Origin: Closterium sp. Naga37s-1
Taxonomy: Eukaryota; Streptophyta; Zygnematophyceae; Desmidiales; Closteriaceae
DNA length: 64,000 nucleotides
Assembly: GCA_947471745.1 (NCBI GenBank)
Contig: CANJKZ010000398.1
Location: 186,001 to 250,000 of the forward strand
Reading direction: 5' to 3'
The position numbers were made by a program, and so were the translations under genes. The notes under the pieces are model-generated. The model was not told the origin of the DNA. It ran no database searches and saw only the letters and a list, made by a program, of their open reading frames with translations. This document shows positions 52,519 to 63,310 of this stretch, piece after piece. Within the stretch, counting starts at the first letter, position 1. Every line of letters starts with the position of its first letter.

Positions 52519-52756
52519 CACCCCCATAGGCAAAGTAGGGGACAGCAAACACAACAAGCTGTCACAAGACCAGTCTGCAGAAGAGAACACAGCTCAAGGT
52601 GGATCACAAAGTCACCACGCATTCTGAGCACAAGCAAGTGGCCACAAGGCCAGTTCACATGCAGAGGTATAAAATAGCAAGGCAGTACACTGATCACGAC
52701 CTAGCAAGAGAAAACATGCAGGTATAATATATATAGCAGTGTACAACAAGAGCAAG

Positions 52757-54061
52757 TCAAGCAACCAGCAGGTGAGGCAGAGTGGGCACAAGCCCAAGAG
52801 CAGTGCAGAAACGGTGATGATCACCAGACCCAAGGGCCTTGGTGAAGACATCAGCAGTGTTGGCCCGAGAGGCCACATAAGCAAGGCGCAGCTGACCACG
52901 CTTCTGCAGCTCACGCGCAAGGAAGTAGCGAAGAGCAATGTGCTTCGTTCTGTGCTCCAGTCTCTGCTCGCGACACAAGGCAAGCATTGCCTTGTTGTCG
53001 ACGTACAGAACTGGAGGAGAACGAGGCCGCTCCCCCAAGTCGGTCAGCAAGTAGGTCAGCCGGCGTAGCTCCTGTGCAGCCATGGCCCCATCGTAGATCT
53101 TGGCCTCACAGCTGGAACCAAGCACAGAAGAAGAACGAGTGGACCTCCACGAGACACAATCTGAGCCAAGACTGAAGGTGTAACCCTGTGACGAACGCTG
53201 AGTCGTCTGGTCGTCGGCCCAAGAAGCGTCAGAGTGTCCTGTGAGGACCACCGAACCCCGTCCTCCAAGCACGAGCCCCATGCCCGATGTACTGCACAAG
53301 TATCGCAGTACCCACTTTGCAGCATCAAAGTGCACCTTTCGGCGTGTACCGGGTGCCACGTAGCGAGCCAGGAGGCTGAGAGGGTACGCGAGGTCAGTTC
53401 GTGTGCACGTCATCAGGTACATGAGGCAACCCACAAGCTCTGGGTACGGACCACTCGGCTCTACGGACTCGTCCGAAGGTGGAGCTGAGAGCGAGTGGCC
53501 GGTAGACAGAGGAGTGGGCTGTGGCGAGGACCACGTGAAGCGGAAGCGCTGAAGGACCTGCTGCACCATGTGTGACTGAGTGAGGGTAATGGTGCGCCGT
53601 GCTCTGTCCCGGGTGATCTGCAAGCCAAGATAGCTCCGCAGCTCACCCAGGTCAGTGCAGGTGTGTCTCTTCTGCAGCTCCGAATTCACTAGGGCCAGTC
53701 CCTTAGTGTCAGCAGTGGCAAAGACCAAGTCGTCGACGTACACGAGGATGTAGAATGGCGGCAGCAAAGTGTCGGTGCGTAGAAACAGCGACGGGTCAGC
53801 AGTCGAAGGAGCAAACCCAAGAGCCGCAAGCGTCGTCCTCAGTATGTTGTGCCACTCGCGAGGCGCTTGGCGAAGACCGTAGACTGGCCGCCGGAGGCTC
53901 CAATGGGTACCTGCAGGAAACGACCTAGTGAAGCCAGGTGGGCGGCGCAGCCAGATCTCCTCGTGCAGGCTGCCCTGTAAGAAAGCTGTGCTGAAGTCAA
54001 GAGAGTGAAGCTCGTAGTCACGCTGAGCGGCGACGTGCAGCAGCACCCGAAGAGTGGTCAT
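52757..54061 (-). pseudogene. A3 copia pol: RT palm and RNase H
   Basis: 434-residue frame. MTTLRVLLHVAAQRDYEL, DFSTAFLQGS, YGLRQAPREWHN, intact YVDDLVFATAD, YLGLQITRDRARR, CLMYLMTCTRTDLAY, TGHSDASWAD, SSSCEAKIYD (the usual Glu-Ala-Glu is Glu-Ala-Lys), LYVDNKAML and TADVFTKAL. It is separated from the upstream RT part by a lost FSPTP-like segment and a TGA (54062-54066). Confidence 0.88.
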
Positions 54062-54063
54062 CT

Positions 54064-55011
54064 TCAGGTCTGGTTGAAGTCAACTCCTTGTCGCTGACTG
54101 TAGCCTCGTGCAACGTAACGCGCCTTGAAGACAGGCGGAGAACCCGGCGGCCGCTTCACCCTGAAAATCCACATGCCATCGACTATGTTCGCCCCAGGAG
54201 GGGGAACCTCGTCGACGTAAGTGCCTGTGGACTTCCAGGATGCCATCTCTGCGTCCATGGCTGTCTGCCACTGAGAGGAGTAGGGACCCGTAATCGCCTC
54301 TTCGTAAGAGCGCGGGGTCGGGATGTCTGGTGCATCCGGGTCTCCCTCAGGTGCAATGAGCATGGACACGAGATGAGATACAGCAGCTGCAAAACACTCA
54401 AAGTCCTCCTGCCTGTCCTCAAGGACGTCCGTGCCAAGAGCAAACTCACCCCCGACGGACGGAGGACAGGCAGACTCAGACTCAGCAACAAGACTAGCGG
54501 CGTAGTCGAGACGACAGGCGGCAGCAAAGTCAAGAAGCTCAGTAACTAGGGCAGACGCAGCAGTGGACTCAAACGAAGGGTCAGTGACAACAGTGGCTAG
54601 AAGACGTGTGACAGTAGGGCTGGCAGCACGAGCAAGGTCGAACGGCGGGTCAGGAATGCCTAGAAGAGAGGGCGCAGGAGGAGACGGAAGAGTGACACGC
54701 TGTGGAACAGAGCAAGGACGAAGTGCCATATGGTGCGTGCCGGGAACAGGAGGAGGACGCTGACGAGGAACACGACGACCAGTGCGAACAGCGCGAACAG
54801 GCGACGCAGGACAAGACGCAGGCTCACGACGCTCTGAAGGAGAGTCTGTCTGCTCAGTGTAAGGAGAAGGAGCAGGCAGTGGGGAGTCTGGCTGTAACTG
54901 CGGCTGCGACTGGTCAGGCGGTGGACAAAGTAAGGGAGGAATAAGGCCAGTAGAAGACTGGAGACCAAGAACCTGCTGAAGCAGTGGAACAAAGTACGGT
55001 CGCGGCCGCAC
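54064..55011 (-). pseudogene. A3 copia pol: start of RT
   Basis: 315 residues, ending GVDFNQT then TGA. It carries PPSVGGEFALGTDVLEDRQ, PRSYEEAITGPYSSQW, ASWKSTGTYVDEVPPPGANIVDGMWIFRVKRP and KARYVARGYSQRQG. Compared with the sister element the segment after VDFxQT is shortened by a small deletion that also shifts the frame. Confidence 0.87.
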
Positions 55012-57418
55012 AGTGCCTCCAGAACCAGCACCGACAGCACCAGCACCCCCAGGGCCAGCACCTCCAACTCCAAGGTCTCCAACTCCAACGCCTGCAGCAC
55101 CACCAGCTCCAGCAGCTCCAGTACCTCCAGTACGAGCACCTCCGGGACCAGCGGCTCCAGCACCTCCAGCATCCCCAGTACCAGCAACTGCAGCACCTCC
55201 GACACCTCGAGCTCCAGCGCCTCCAACTCCAGGGTCTCCAGCTCCAACGCCTGCAGCACCTCCAGATCCAGCAGCTCCAGTACCTCCAGTACCAGCACCT
55301 CCGGGACCAGCAGCTCCAGTGCCTCCAGCTCCAGGGCCTCCAACGGCAGGCCCCCCAACTCCAGCAGCGCCACTCCGAAGGCTCCAGCGCCGAGCAAATC
55401 ACTCGCGCAGCTGCGGTGGAGAGAGAGGCTCCCGTCGTGACGAGGCACCCGGAGGACCTCCAGAAGACAAAGTACCCCCAGGCTCAGCACGCTCAGGCTC
55501 AGCACCCCAGGCTCAGCACCCCCAGGCTCCGCACGCTCAGGCTCAGCACCCACAGGCTCCGCACGCTCAGGCTCAGCACCCCCAGGCTCCGCACCCTCAG
55601 ACTCAGCAACCCCAGGCTCAGCACCCCAAGGCTCCGCACGCTCAGGCTCAGCACCCCCAGGCTCCGCACTCTCCGGCTCAGCACCCCCAGACGCAGCACC
55701 CCTAGCAGCACCACCCCCAGCAGCACCAGAGCCGACAGCGACCTCGACAGGATCGACATGGTCTACCTGAGACACACATGAGGGAGCAGGACCCTGAGGG
55801 GGGAGGGGGTCTACCGGAGGAGGACCTGGTGCGAGGAAGAGCGGCGCGGGGGGGGGGAGGAGAGGGGCAGTGCGGTAGGGAAAAAAACAGTAAAAGGGAA
55901 CCGACTCGTCAAACGTGACGTCCTGAGAGGACAGGACACGGCGCGAGGTGGGGTGGTAAAACTGCCAGCCAGGCGCGTCAGGGGGAAAGCCAAGGAAGAC
56001 GCAGGGAATGGCGCGGGAGGAGAGCTTGTCCGTGGAAGTATCGCAAACAAAGGCACGAGAGCCCCAGACCCGGAACACCGACGCATCGCCAACCTCCCCC
56101 GTCAAACGCAGTGTAGGCGAGGCCTCCGGCAAGGAGACACGGGGCCAGAGGTTGAGCTGATGCGCGGCGTACCGGACCGCAAACGGCCACAGAAAATGGG
56201 GGGCAGCCGCATGGATCATGGAGGTATGGACGACCTCCATGGCTAAGCCAATGCTGCGCTCAGCAACCCCATTCTGCTGCGGAGAGGCCGAAAGCGTGAA
56301 CGACTGGCGAATGCCCTCCCCACGACAAATGTCCCGCAGGAGGTCGGAGGAAAACTCACCACCTCGGTCAGAGTGCAGACGAAGGACAGGAAGGTCCTGG
56401 CGGAACCGCTCGCGGAGCTGGAGACGGACAGCGCGGATCCAAGGGATCAAAACATCAGAGACCTCCCCCTTGCTGCGCAAGGGGAAGACCGTGGTGTAAC
56501 GCGAGTAGTCGTCAACGACCAGCAGAAAGTAGCGCTCGTGGCCCTGTCCACGGATGCGGGCTGGGCCCCACACGTCCATGTGGAGAGTCTGCAGTGGATC
56601 AGACGTCGGGGGAAACGAGGAGGAGTGAGGAGCGGCGCGCTGCCGCCCCTCGACACAGGGAAGGCGGGGAGGGGCAGGCGAGGTTGGGAGGGGAGGCAGA
56701 GACCTAGGAAGACCGGAGACAAGGAGACGGGAGTGCATGCCACGGAGGCGCTGCACGGAGGGGTGACCAAGGCGGTGGTGCCAAAGGAGCGTTTGGTGCG
56801 ACAGGGCTCGACACGAGCAGGGGGCTGCTAGTTGACCTGACGCGGACGCAGACGCAGCTACCTGAGGAGGCTTAGTAGTCAGTGTGTACAGTCTCGACCC
56901 AGGCCGACGGGTGAACGTGGCCAGGTGACGGCCAGTCCGAGAGCACGTACTGATCGCCATACATTGCCCTCCCGGAGTAAAGGTGTCAACCCATACATCC
57001 TGAAGAGCGGCGTTGCTCACCAAGTTCGTCGAGAACGTGGGGGAGGTGGAGACCTGGCAGTGAGCCAGACGGAACCGCCGGACACGGGAGAACAGTGGTG
57101 GAACGTGCAAGAACTGGGCCCCTCGAGGGGTCAGCCTGGCTGACTGCAATAGGTGCAGGGAGTGGTGTGAGTGTGGTACTGTCGCGAAAGAAACAGCGGG
57201 AAGCACTTGAGTCAAGCGTGAAGGTGTGCAAGGCCTCAGCAGGCGCAGTACCAGGGAGAGCAGACTCACTAGCACCTAGAGCAGCAGCCTCAATACCAAG
57301 GTCGGGCGGCACACACAGGTAACAGTCACCCTCAGCACTAACAGTCAATGCATACATGGCAGCAAGGATAGCATCATAGTCAAGGGTTTAGGGGCGACAG
57401 TGAGGTATGTGGGGTCAA
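55012..57418 (-). pseudogene. A3 copia pol: protease and integrase, 5' end removed
   Basis: Protease region at 57357-56986, with the motif TLDSSASRCFF (DSS, not DSG). A frame change near 57050 leads to the integrase frame (WHHRLGHPSVQRLRGM, HMDVWGPARIRG, HSDRGGEFSSD, SPQQNGVAERSIG, AIPCVFLGFPPDAPG). The linker holds GGAEPERAEP repeats (55490-55700) and a CAGCAGCTCC-rich tract (55013-55380) in shifted frames. The element stops at 57418, where another family A element is inserted; its gag and 5' LTR should lie beyond that element, outside the window. Confidence 0.87.
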
Positions 57419-57551
57419 TGTTAGAATGTACGAAACAGGAATGATTGAACTAGCAGAGAAATGAGTACAAGTACCTAACCCTAGAATTGTGTACCCACTA
57501 AAGGCTAACCCACTGTAGCCTAAACAACTACAACATATATAATGTTTGACA
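57419..57551 (-). repeat. 3' LTR of minus-strand family A element (A2)
   Basis: 133 bp; on the minus strand TGTCAAACATTATATATG to TACATTCTAACA. The PPT (minus TGGGGGTG) is at 57552-57559. The outer flank GTCAA (57414-57418) is the expected target duplication; its partner is outside the window. Confidence 0.85.
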
Positions 57552-57786
57552 CACCCCCATAGGCGAAGTGGGGGAGAACAAGGGGTCACAAGACCAGTCA
57601 GAGCAAGGCAAAGCAAAAGCAAGCTCAGGGTGGATCTCAAAGGATACCACACAAATTCCGAGCACAAGCAAGTGGTCACAAGACCAGTTCACATGCAGTT
57701 TGATAATATAACAAGAGGTACAGTGATCACAACCTAGCAAGTGAAAGCATGCAGGTATATATATAGAGATCACAGTACAAGCAGAG

Positions 57787-60700
57787 TCAAGAAGTGAGCA
57801 AGTGAGGGAGAGTAGGCACAAGGCCTAGAACAGTACAGAAACGCTGATGGTCACAAGGCTGAAGCGCCTTGGTGAACACATCAGCAGTGTTGGCCCGAGT
57901 GGCCACGTAACGCAGACGAAGCTGACCACGCTGCTGCAGCTCTCGAGCAAGGAAGTAGCGTAGAGCGATGTGCTTCGTTCTGTGCTCCAGTCTGTGCTCC
58001 TCACACAAGGCAATGGCTGCCTTGTTGTCGACGTACAGCACTGGAGGAGAACGAGGCCGCTCTCCGAGGTCGGTCAGCAGGTAGGTGAGCCAGCGTAGCT
58101 CCTGGGCAGCCATGGCTGTGGCGTAGATCTCAGCCTCACAACTGGAGCTGAGAACAGAGGAAGAGCGTGTAGAACGCCAGGAAATAGAGCCAGAGCCAAG
58201 GCTGAAGGTGTAACCCTGAGACGACCGCTGCGTAGCCTGGTCGTCAGCCCAAGAAGCGTCTGAGTGTCCAGTGAGGACAACGTCGCGCCGTCCTCCAAGC
58301 ACAAGCCCCATGCCCGACGTACTGCACAAGTAGCGCAACACCCTCTTAGCGGCATCCATGTGCTCCTTCCGGTGACGGCCAGGAGCGACATAGCGTGCTA
58401 GGATGCTAAGAGGGTAGGCTAGGTCAGGTCGAGTGCAGGTCATCAGGTACATGAGGCAGCCCACAAGCTCTGGATACGGGCCACTCGGCTCTACGGACTC
58501 ATCCGAAGGCAGAGCTGAGAGCGAGTGACCGGTAGGCAGAGGAGTGGGCTGAGGCGAGGAGTACGTGAAGCGGAAGCGCTGAAGGACCTGCTGCACCATG
58601 TGTGACTGAGTCAAGGTGATGGTGCGCTGTGCTCTGTCCCGGGTGATCCGCAAGCCAAGATAGCTTGTCAGCTCACCCAGGTCTGTGCACGTGTGTCTCT
58701 TCTGCAGCTCCGACTTCACGTGGGCGAGTGCCTCAGTGTCAGCAGTAGAAAAGACCAAGTCGTCTACGCACACGAGAACGTAGAACGGCGGCAGAGTGGT
58801 GTCGGTGCGTAGAAACAGCGACGGGTCAGCAGTAGAAGGAGCAAACCCAAGAGCAGCAAGAGTAGTCCTCAGTGTGTCGTGCCACTCACGGGGCGCCTGG
58901 CGGAGACCGTAGACCGGCCGCCGGAGGCTCCACTGGGTACCAGGAGGGAACGACCCAGTGAAGCCAGGTGGGCGGCGCAGCCAGATCTCCTCGTGCAGGG
59001 TGCCCTGTAGGAACGCAGTACTGAAGTCAAGGCAGTGGAGCTCGTAGTCACGCTGAGCGGCGACGTGCAGCAGAACCCGAAGAGTGGTCATCTTCGGGGT
59101 CGGGGAGAAGGTCTGGAAGAAGTCAACTCCCTCTTGCTGACTGAAGCCTCGTGCAACGTAACGCGCCTTGAAGGCAGGCGGAGAACCCGGCGGCCGCTTC
59201 ACCCTGAAAATCCACATGCCACTGACGATGTTCGCCCCAGGTGGGGGAACCTCGTCGACGTAGGTGCCTGTGGACTTCCAGGAAGCCATCTCTGCGTCCA
59301 TGGCTGTCTGCCACTGAGAGGAGTACTCACCCTCCATCGCCTCTGCGTAGGAGCGTGGGGTCGGGATGTCTGGTGCATCCGGGTCTCCCTCAGGGGCAAT
59401 CAGCATGGACACGAGATGAGGTAAAGCAGCAGCAAAGCACTCAAACTCCTCCTGTCTGTCCTCAAGGACGTCCGTGCCAAGAGCACACTCACCCCCGACG
59501 GACGGAGGACAGACAGACTCAGACTCAGCGACAAGGCTAGCGGCGTAGTCTAGACGACAGGCGGCAGCAAAGTCAACAAGCTCAGCGACTAGAGCAGACG
59601 CAGCAGAGGACTCAAAGGTAGGGTCAGTGACAACAGTGGCAAGGAGACGCGCGACAGTAGGACTGGCAGCACGAGTAAGGTCTGACGGCGGGTCGGCAAC
59701 GTCAGGAAGAGAGGACGCAGGAGGAGACTGCAGAGGGACGCGCTGTGGGGCAGTGGACGGACGCAGGGTCATGTAGTGAGTGCCTAGGACAGGAGGAGGA
59801 CGCTCACGTGGAGCACGACGACCAGTGCGTGCAGTGCGGACAGGCGACTCTGGACGAGACTCAGAAGACGCAGGACTAGACTCAGGCGACGGAGGACGAG
59901 ACTCAGGCTCACGACGCTCCGTAAAGCTACCTGTCGGCGCAGTGTAAGGAGAAGGAGCAGGCAGTGGAGAGGCAGGCTGTAACTGTGACTGCGACGGGAC
60001 AGGTGGTGGACTCAGTAGGGGAGGAGAAGGACCAGTAGAGGGCGGGAGACCAAGAACCTGCTGAAGGAGTGGAACGTAGTACGGCCTCGGCCGCTCAGCA
60101 CCTCCAGCTCCAACCCCCTCAGCAGCTCCAGTCCCAGCAGCTCCAGTACCTCCAGTACGAGCACCTCCAGGGCCAGCAGCTCCAGCAGCTCCAGCACCAG
60201 TAGCACCTCCAGCAGCTCCAGGAGTACTAGCACCAGCAGCACCAGTACCAGCAGCACCTCCAGCAGCTCCAGCAGCACCTCCAGCAGCTCCAGAAGCACC
60301 TCCAGCAGCTCCAGCAGCACCAGCACTAGTAGCACCTCCAGCAGCACCAGCAGCACCTCCAGCAGCTCCAGCAGCACCAGCACCAGCAGCACCAGTACCA
60401 GTAGCACCTCCAGCAGCTCCAGCAGCACCTCCAGCAGCTCCAGTAGCACCAGCACCAGCAGCACCAGTACCAGCAGCACCTCCAGCAGCACCAGCAGCAC
60501 CTCCAGCAGCTCCAGCAGCACCGCCAGCAGCAGCAGCACCTCCAGTAGCTCCCGCAGCACCAGCACCAGTAGTACCAGCAGCACCGCCAGCAGCTCCAGC
60601 ACCAGGGTCCGCGACGCGAGGAGCGCCACTCCGGAGACTGCAGTGCCGAGCGTACCACTCGCGGAGCTGCTGGGGAGAGGGCAGCGCCCGCCTAGGAGGG

Positions 60701-62775
60701 GAAGCACTAGCACCAGCTCCAGCAGCGCTCCGAGCTCTAGAAGCACCTCTCCTAAGGCTGCAGTACTGTAAGTACCACTCACGCAGCTGCTCGGAGGAGA
60801 GAGCTCCTCCAGGTGTAGCACTCCCAGGCTCAGCACCCCCAGACTCAGCACCCCAAGTCTCAGCACCCCCAGACTCAGTACCCCCAGACTCCGCAACCCC
60901 AGGCTCCGCACCCCCAAGCTCCGCACCCCCAGGCTCCGCACGCTCAGGCTCAGCACCCCTAGCAGGACGAGAGTCGACAGCTACCTCGACAGGGTCAACC
61001 GGGTCTACCTGGGACACACCTGAGGGAGCGGCACCCTGAGGGGGGAGGGGGTCTACCACAGCAGCACTTGGCGCGAGGAAGAGAGGCGGGGGAGGGAGCG
61101 GGGCAGTGCGGTAGGGGAAGAGGCGGTAGTAGGGCACCGACTCGTCAATAGTGACGTCCTGAGAGGGCAGGACACGGTGCGAGGTGGCGTGGTAAAACTG
61201 CCAACCAGACGCGTCCGGGACAAAGCCAAGGAAGACACAAGGAACAGCGCGGGAGGAGAGCTTGTCCGCAGACGTATCGCGGACAAAAGCTCGAGATCCC
61301 CAGACCCGAAAACGCGACGCATCGCCAACCTCCCCCGTCCACAGCAGTGTGGGCGAGGTCTCCGGCAAGGAGACACGGGGCCAGAGGTTGAGCTGATGCG
61401 CAGCGTAGCGGACTGCAAACGGCCACAGAAAGTGGGGGGCAGCCGCATGGATCAAGGAGGTACGAGCGACCTCCATGACCAAGCCAATGCGGCGCTCAGC
61501 AACCCCATTCTGCTGTGGAGAGGCCGGAAGCGTGAACGACTGCTCAATGCCGTGCTCCGCACAGTAGGCTGCCAAGAGGTCGGAGGAGAACTCACCACCT
61601 CTGTCAGAGTGCAGACGCAAGACAGGAAAGTCCGAGTGGAACCGCTCGCTAAGCTGGAGACGAGAAGCGCGGATCCAAGGGATCAAAACAGCAGGGACCT
61701 CACCCTTGGTGCGCAAGGGGAAGACCGTGGTGTAGCGCGAGAAGTCGTCAACAACGATCAGGAAGTACCGCTCCTGACCCTGTCCACGGACGCGGGCTGG
61801 GCCCCACACGTCCATGTGGAGCGTCTGTAAGGGAGCAATCGTCGGGGGAAACGAGGAGGAGTGAGGAGCGGCGCGCTGCCGCCCCTCGACACAAGGAAGA
61901 CAGGGAGGAGCAGGCGAGGGAGGGAGGGGAGGGAGTACCCGGGGAAGACCAGAGACAAGGTACCGTTTGTGCATGGCACGAAGGCGCTGCACGGACGGGT
62001 GACCAAGGCAGTGGTGCCAGAGGACAGTCTCGTGCGCCAGAGAGCGACACGAGCAGGGGGCAGACAACTGACCTGACGCAGACGCAGACGCAGCTACCTG
62101 AGGGGACTCACTGGTCAGTGTGTACAGGTCCGACCCCGGCTGCCTAGTGAAGGTAGCCAGGTGACGGCCCGTCCGAGCACACGTGCAGTGTGTCACGCGC
62201 TCGTAGGCAGGGGTGAACTGGTGGACACCCCCGTCCTGGAGCGCACAGCCCGCCACCAAGTTCGTGGAGAACGAGGGGAGGTGGAGACCGGACAGTGTGC
62301 CCGACGGAACCGCAGGACAAGGAAGGACAGTCGAGGAGGTCGCAATGACCGGACCCCCAGAGGGGTCAGCAAGGGAGACAGTAACTGGCCGAGCAAGCTG
62401 CTCAAGGGCAGTGCGGTCACGAAAGAAACAGCGAGAAGCACCTGAGTCCAGTGTGAAGGTGTGCAGTGCCTCAGTAGACTCAGTGCCAGGGGGCGCAGAC
62501 TCACGAGCACCTAGAGCAGCAGCCTCACCAGCACCTAGGGCAACAGACACACTAGCACCTAGAGCGGCAGCCTCACCAGCACCTGAGGCAACCGACACAC
62601 GAGCACCTAGTGCAGCAGCCTCACCAGTACCTAGAGCAGCAGACTGGATACCGGGGTCAGGCGGCACACACAGGTGACAGGCTCCCTCGGTACTAGTAGA
62701 GAATGCATACATTGCAGTGAGAATAGCATCATAGGGAAGAGCAAAGATATCTACCCTCTGTCCAAGTAGCTCCAC
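57787..62775 (-). CDS. Family A2 copia Pol: protease, integrase, RT, RNase H
   Basis: Uninterrupted 1662-codon frame (open upstream to a TAG at 62806). Order: ALG/GEAAALGA repeats, protease TLDSGASRCFF (Asp about 110), pre-integrase LWHHCLGHPSV and CLPCVEG, integrase HMDVWGPARVRG, HSDRGGEFSSD, SPQQNGVAERRIG, linker with two QLREWY motifs and about 200 residues of GAAGGAAGAAGG repeats (60100-60610), RT (DFSTAFLQGT, YGLRQAPREWHD), RNase H (TGHSDASWAD, SSSCEAEIYA, LYVDNKAAI, TADVFTKAL). The RT box reads VCVDDLVFSTAD, with Cys where sister copies have Tyr. The C terminus matches the fragment at 10-528. Nearly intact and probably recent. Confidence 0.92.
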   Translation of the reverse strand: MELLGQRVDIFALPYDAILTAMYAFSTSTEGACHLCVPPDPGIQSAALGTGEAAALGARVSVASGAGEAAALGASVSVALGAGEAAALGARESAPPGTESTEALHTFTLDSGASRCFFRDRTALEQLARPVTVSLADPSGGPVIATSSTVLPCPAVPSGTLSGLHLPSFSTNLVAGCALQDGGVHQFTPAYERVTHCTCARTGRHLATFTRQPGSDLYTLTSESPQVAASASASGQLSAPCSCRSLAHETVLWHHCLGHPSVQRLRAMHKRYLVSGLPRVLPPLPPSPAPPCLPCVEGRQRAAPHSSSFPPTIAPLQTLHMDVWGPARVRGQGQERYFLIVVDDFSRYTTVFPLRTKGEVPAVLIPWIRASRLQLSERFHSDFPVLRLHSDRGGEFSSDLLAAYCAEHGIEQSFTLPASPQQNGVAERRIGLVMEVARTSLIHAAAPHFLWPFAVRYAAHQLNLWPRVSLPETSPTLLWTGEVGDASRFRVWGSRAFVRDTSADKLSSRAVPCVFLGFVPDASGWQFYHATSHRVLPSQDVTIDESVPYYRLFPYRTAPLPPPPLFLAPSAAVVDPLPPQGAAPSGVSQVDPVDPVEVAVDSRPARGAEPERAEPGGAELGGAEPGVAESGGTESGGAETWGAESGGAEPGSATPGGALSSEQLREWYLQYCSLRRGASRARSAAGAGASASPPRRALPSPQQLREWYARHCSLRSGAPRVADPGAGAAGGAAGTTGAGAAGATGGAAAAGGAAGAAGGAAGAAGGAAGTGAAGAGATGAAGGAAGAAGGATGTGAAGAGAAGAAGGAAGAAGGATSAGAAGAAGGASGAAGGAAGAAGGAAGTGAAGASTPGAAGGATGAGAAGAAGPGGARTGGTGAAGTGAAEGVGAGGAERPRPYYVPLLQQVLGLPPSTGPSPPLLSPPPVPSQSQLQPASPLPAPSPYTAPTGSFTERREPESRPPSPESSPASSESRPESPVRTARTGRRAPRERPPPVLGTHYMTLRPSTAPQRVPLQSPPASSLPDVADPPSDLTRAASPTVARLLATVVTDPTFESSAASALVAELVDFAAACRLDYAASLVAESESVCPPSVGGECALGTDVLEDRQEEFECFAAALPHLVSMLIAPEGDPDAPDIPTPRSYAEAMEGEYSSQWQTAMDAEMASWKSTGTYVDEVPPPGANIVSGMWIFRVKRPPGSPPAFKARYVARGFSQQEGVDFFQTFSPTPKMTTLRVLLHVAAQRDYELHCLDFSTAFLQGTLHEEIWLRRPPGFTGSFPPGTQWSLRRPVYGLRQAPREWHDTLRTTLAALGFAPSTADPSLFLRTDTTLPPFYVLVCVDDLVFSTADTEALAHVKSELQKRHTCTDLGELTSYLGLRITRDRAQRTITLTQSHMVQQVLQRFRFTYSSPQPTPLPTGHSLSALPSDESVEPSGPYPELVGCLMYLMTCTRPDLAYPLSILARYVAPGRHRKEHMDAAKRVLRYLCSTSGMGLVLGGRRDVVLTGHSDASWADDQATQRSSQGYTFSLGSGSISWRSTRSSSVLSSSCEAEIYATAMAAQELRWLTYLLTDLGERPRSPPVLYVDNKAAIALCEEHRLEHRTKHIALRYFLARELQQRGQLRLRYVATRANTADVFTKALQPCDHQRFCTVLGLVPTLPHLLTS
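60100..60610 (-). repeat. Trinucleotide-based minisatellite in the A2 linker
   Basis: Units of 15-18 bp such as CCAGCAGCTCCAGCAGCAC, coding for GAAGGAAG on the minus strand. Length differs between family A copies. Confidence 0.88.
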
Positions 62776-62805
62776 CCAGTCGGGGAGCTCAGCGTCGTCG
62801 CCAAA

Positions 62806-63310
62806 CTATGTACGCCAAGTGTCAGTCAGACGGGCAAAGCAGTGGGACTCTGTGTGACCACGCGTCCCGCAAGGCTGACCAGTCCAGGCACCCGTGCTAA
62901 TAACGTACGGGCAGCGAGCAGTACTCAGTGACCCTCTACTCTGAGCGTACCACTCACGAAACTGCTGGGGCGAAAGAGGGTCGCGCGGACGACTCTGCTG
63001 CTGCACCGGGCCACTACAAGAAGGTCCCGAACTACCCACGCCAGGACGACTCTCACAACGGCCACCCCGACAACCCCAGCTGGCGTACCACGCACGAAGC
63101 TGCTGGGGCGTGAGGGACACACGCGAACGGTCGTGGAGCTGCATCTGGCCACGCCAGGAGCAGCAGTAGCAGTAGTAGCGGCAGTAACAGCAGTAGCAGC
63201 AGGAGCAGTAAAAGCAGGAGTAGCAGTAGCAGTGGCAGTGCTCACCAGTAGTAGGAAGGGCAGGCTGGGCCACGAAGGCAGCTGCTCCAGGGGCCAGAGG
63301 CGGCTTCTGT
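62806..63310 (-). CDS. Family A2 Gag-like segment ending in TAG
   Basis: Same frame as the Pol downstream, separated only by a TAG (62808-62806) and 10 codons. It contains Cys/Tyr-rich and Pro/Ala-rich low-complexity sequence, two copies of the module LxPQQxRxWYA, and near its end QPCGTRGHTESHCF, similar to a CCHC knuckle but lacking the first Cys. The frame is open further upstream without a clear start; a GTG at 63273 is not taken as the start. It could be the end of Gag, read into Pol by stop suppression, or just a mutated fusion frame. Confidence 0.55.
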
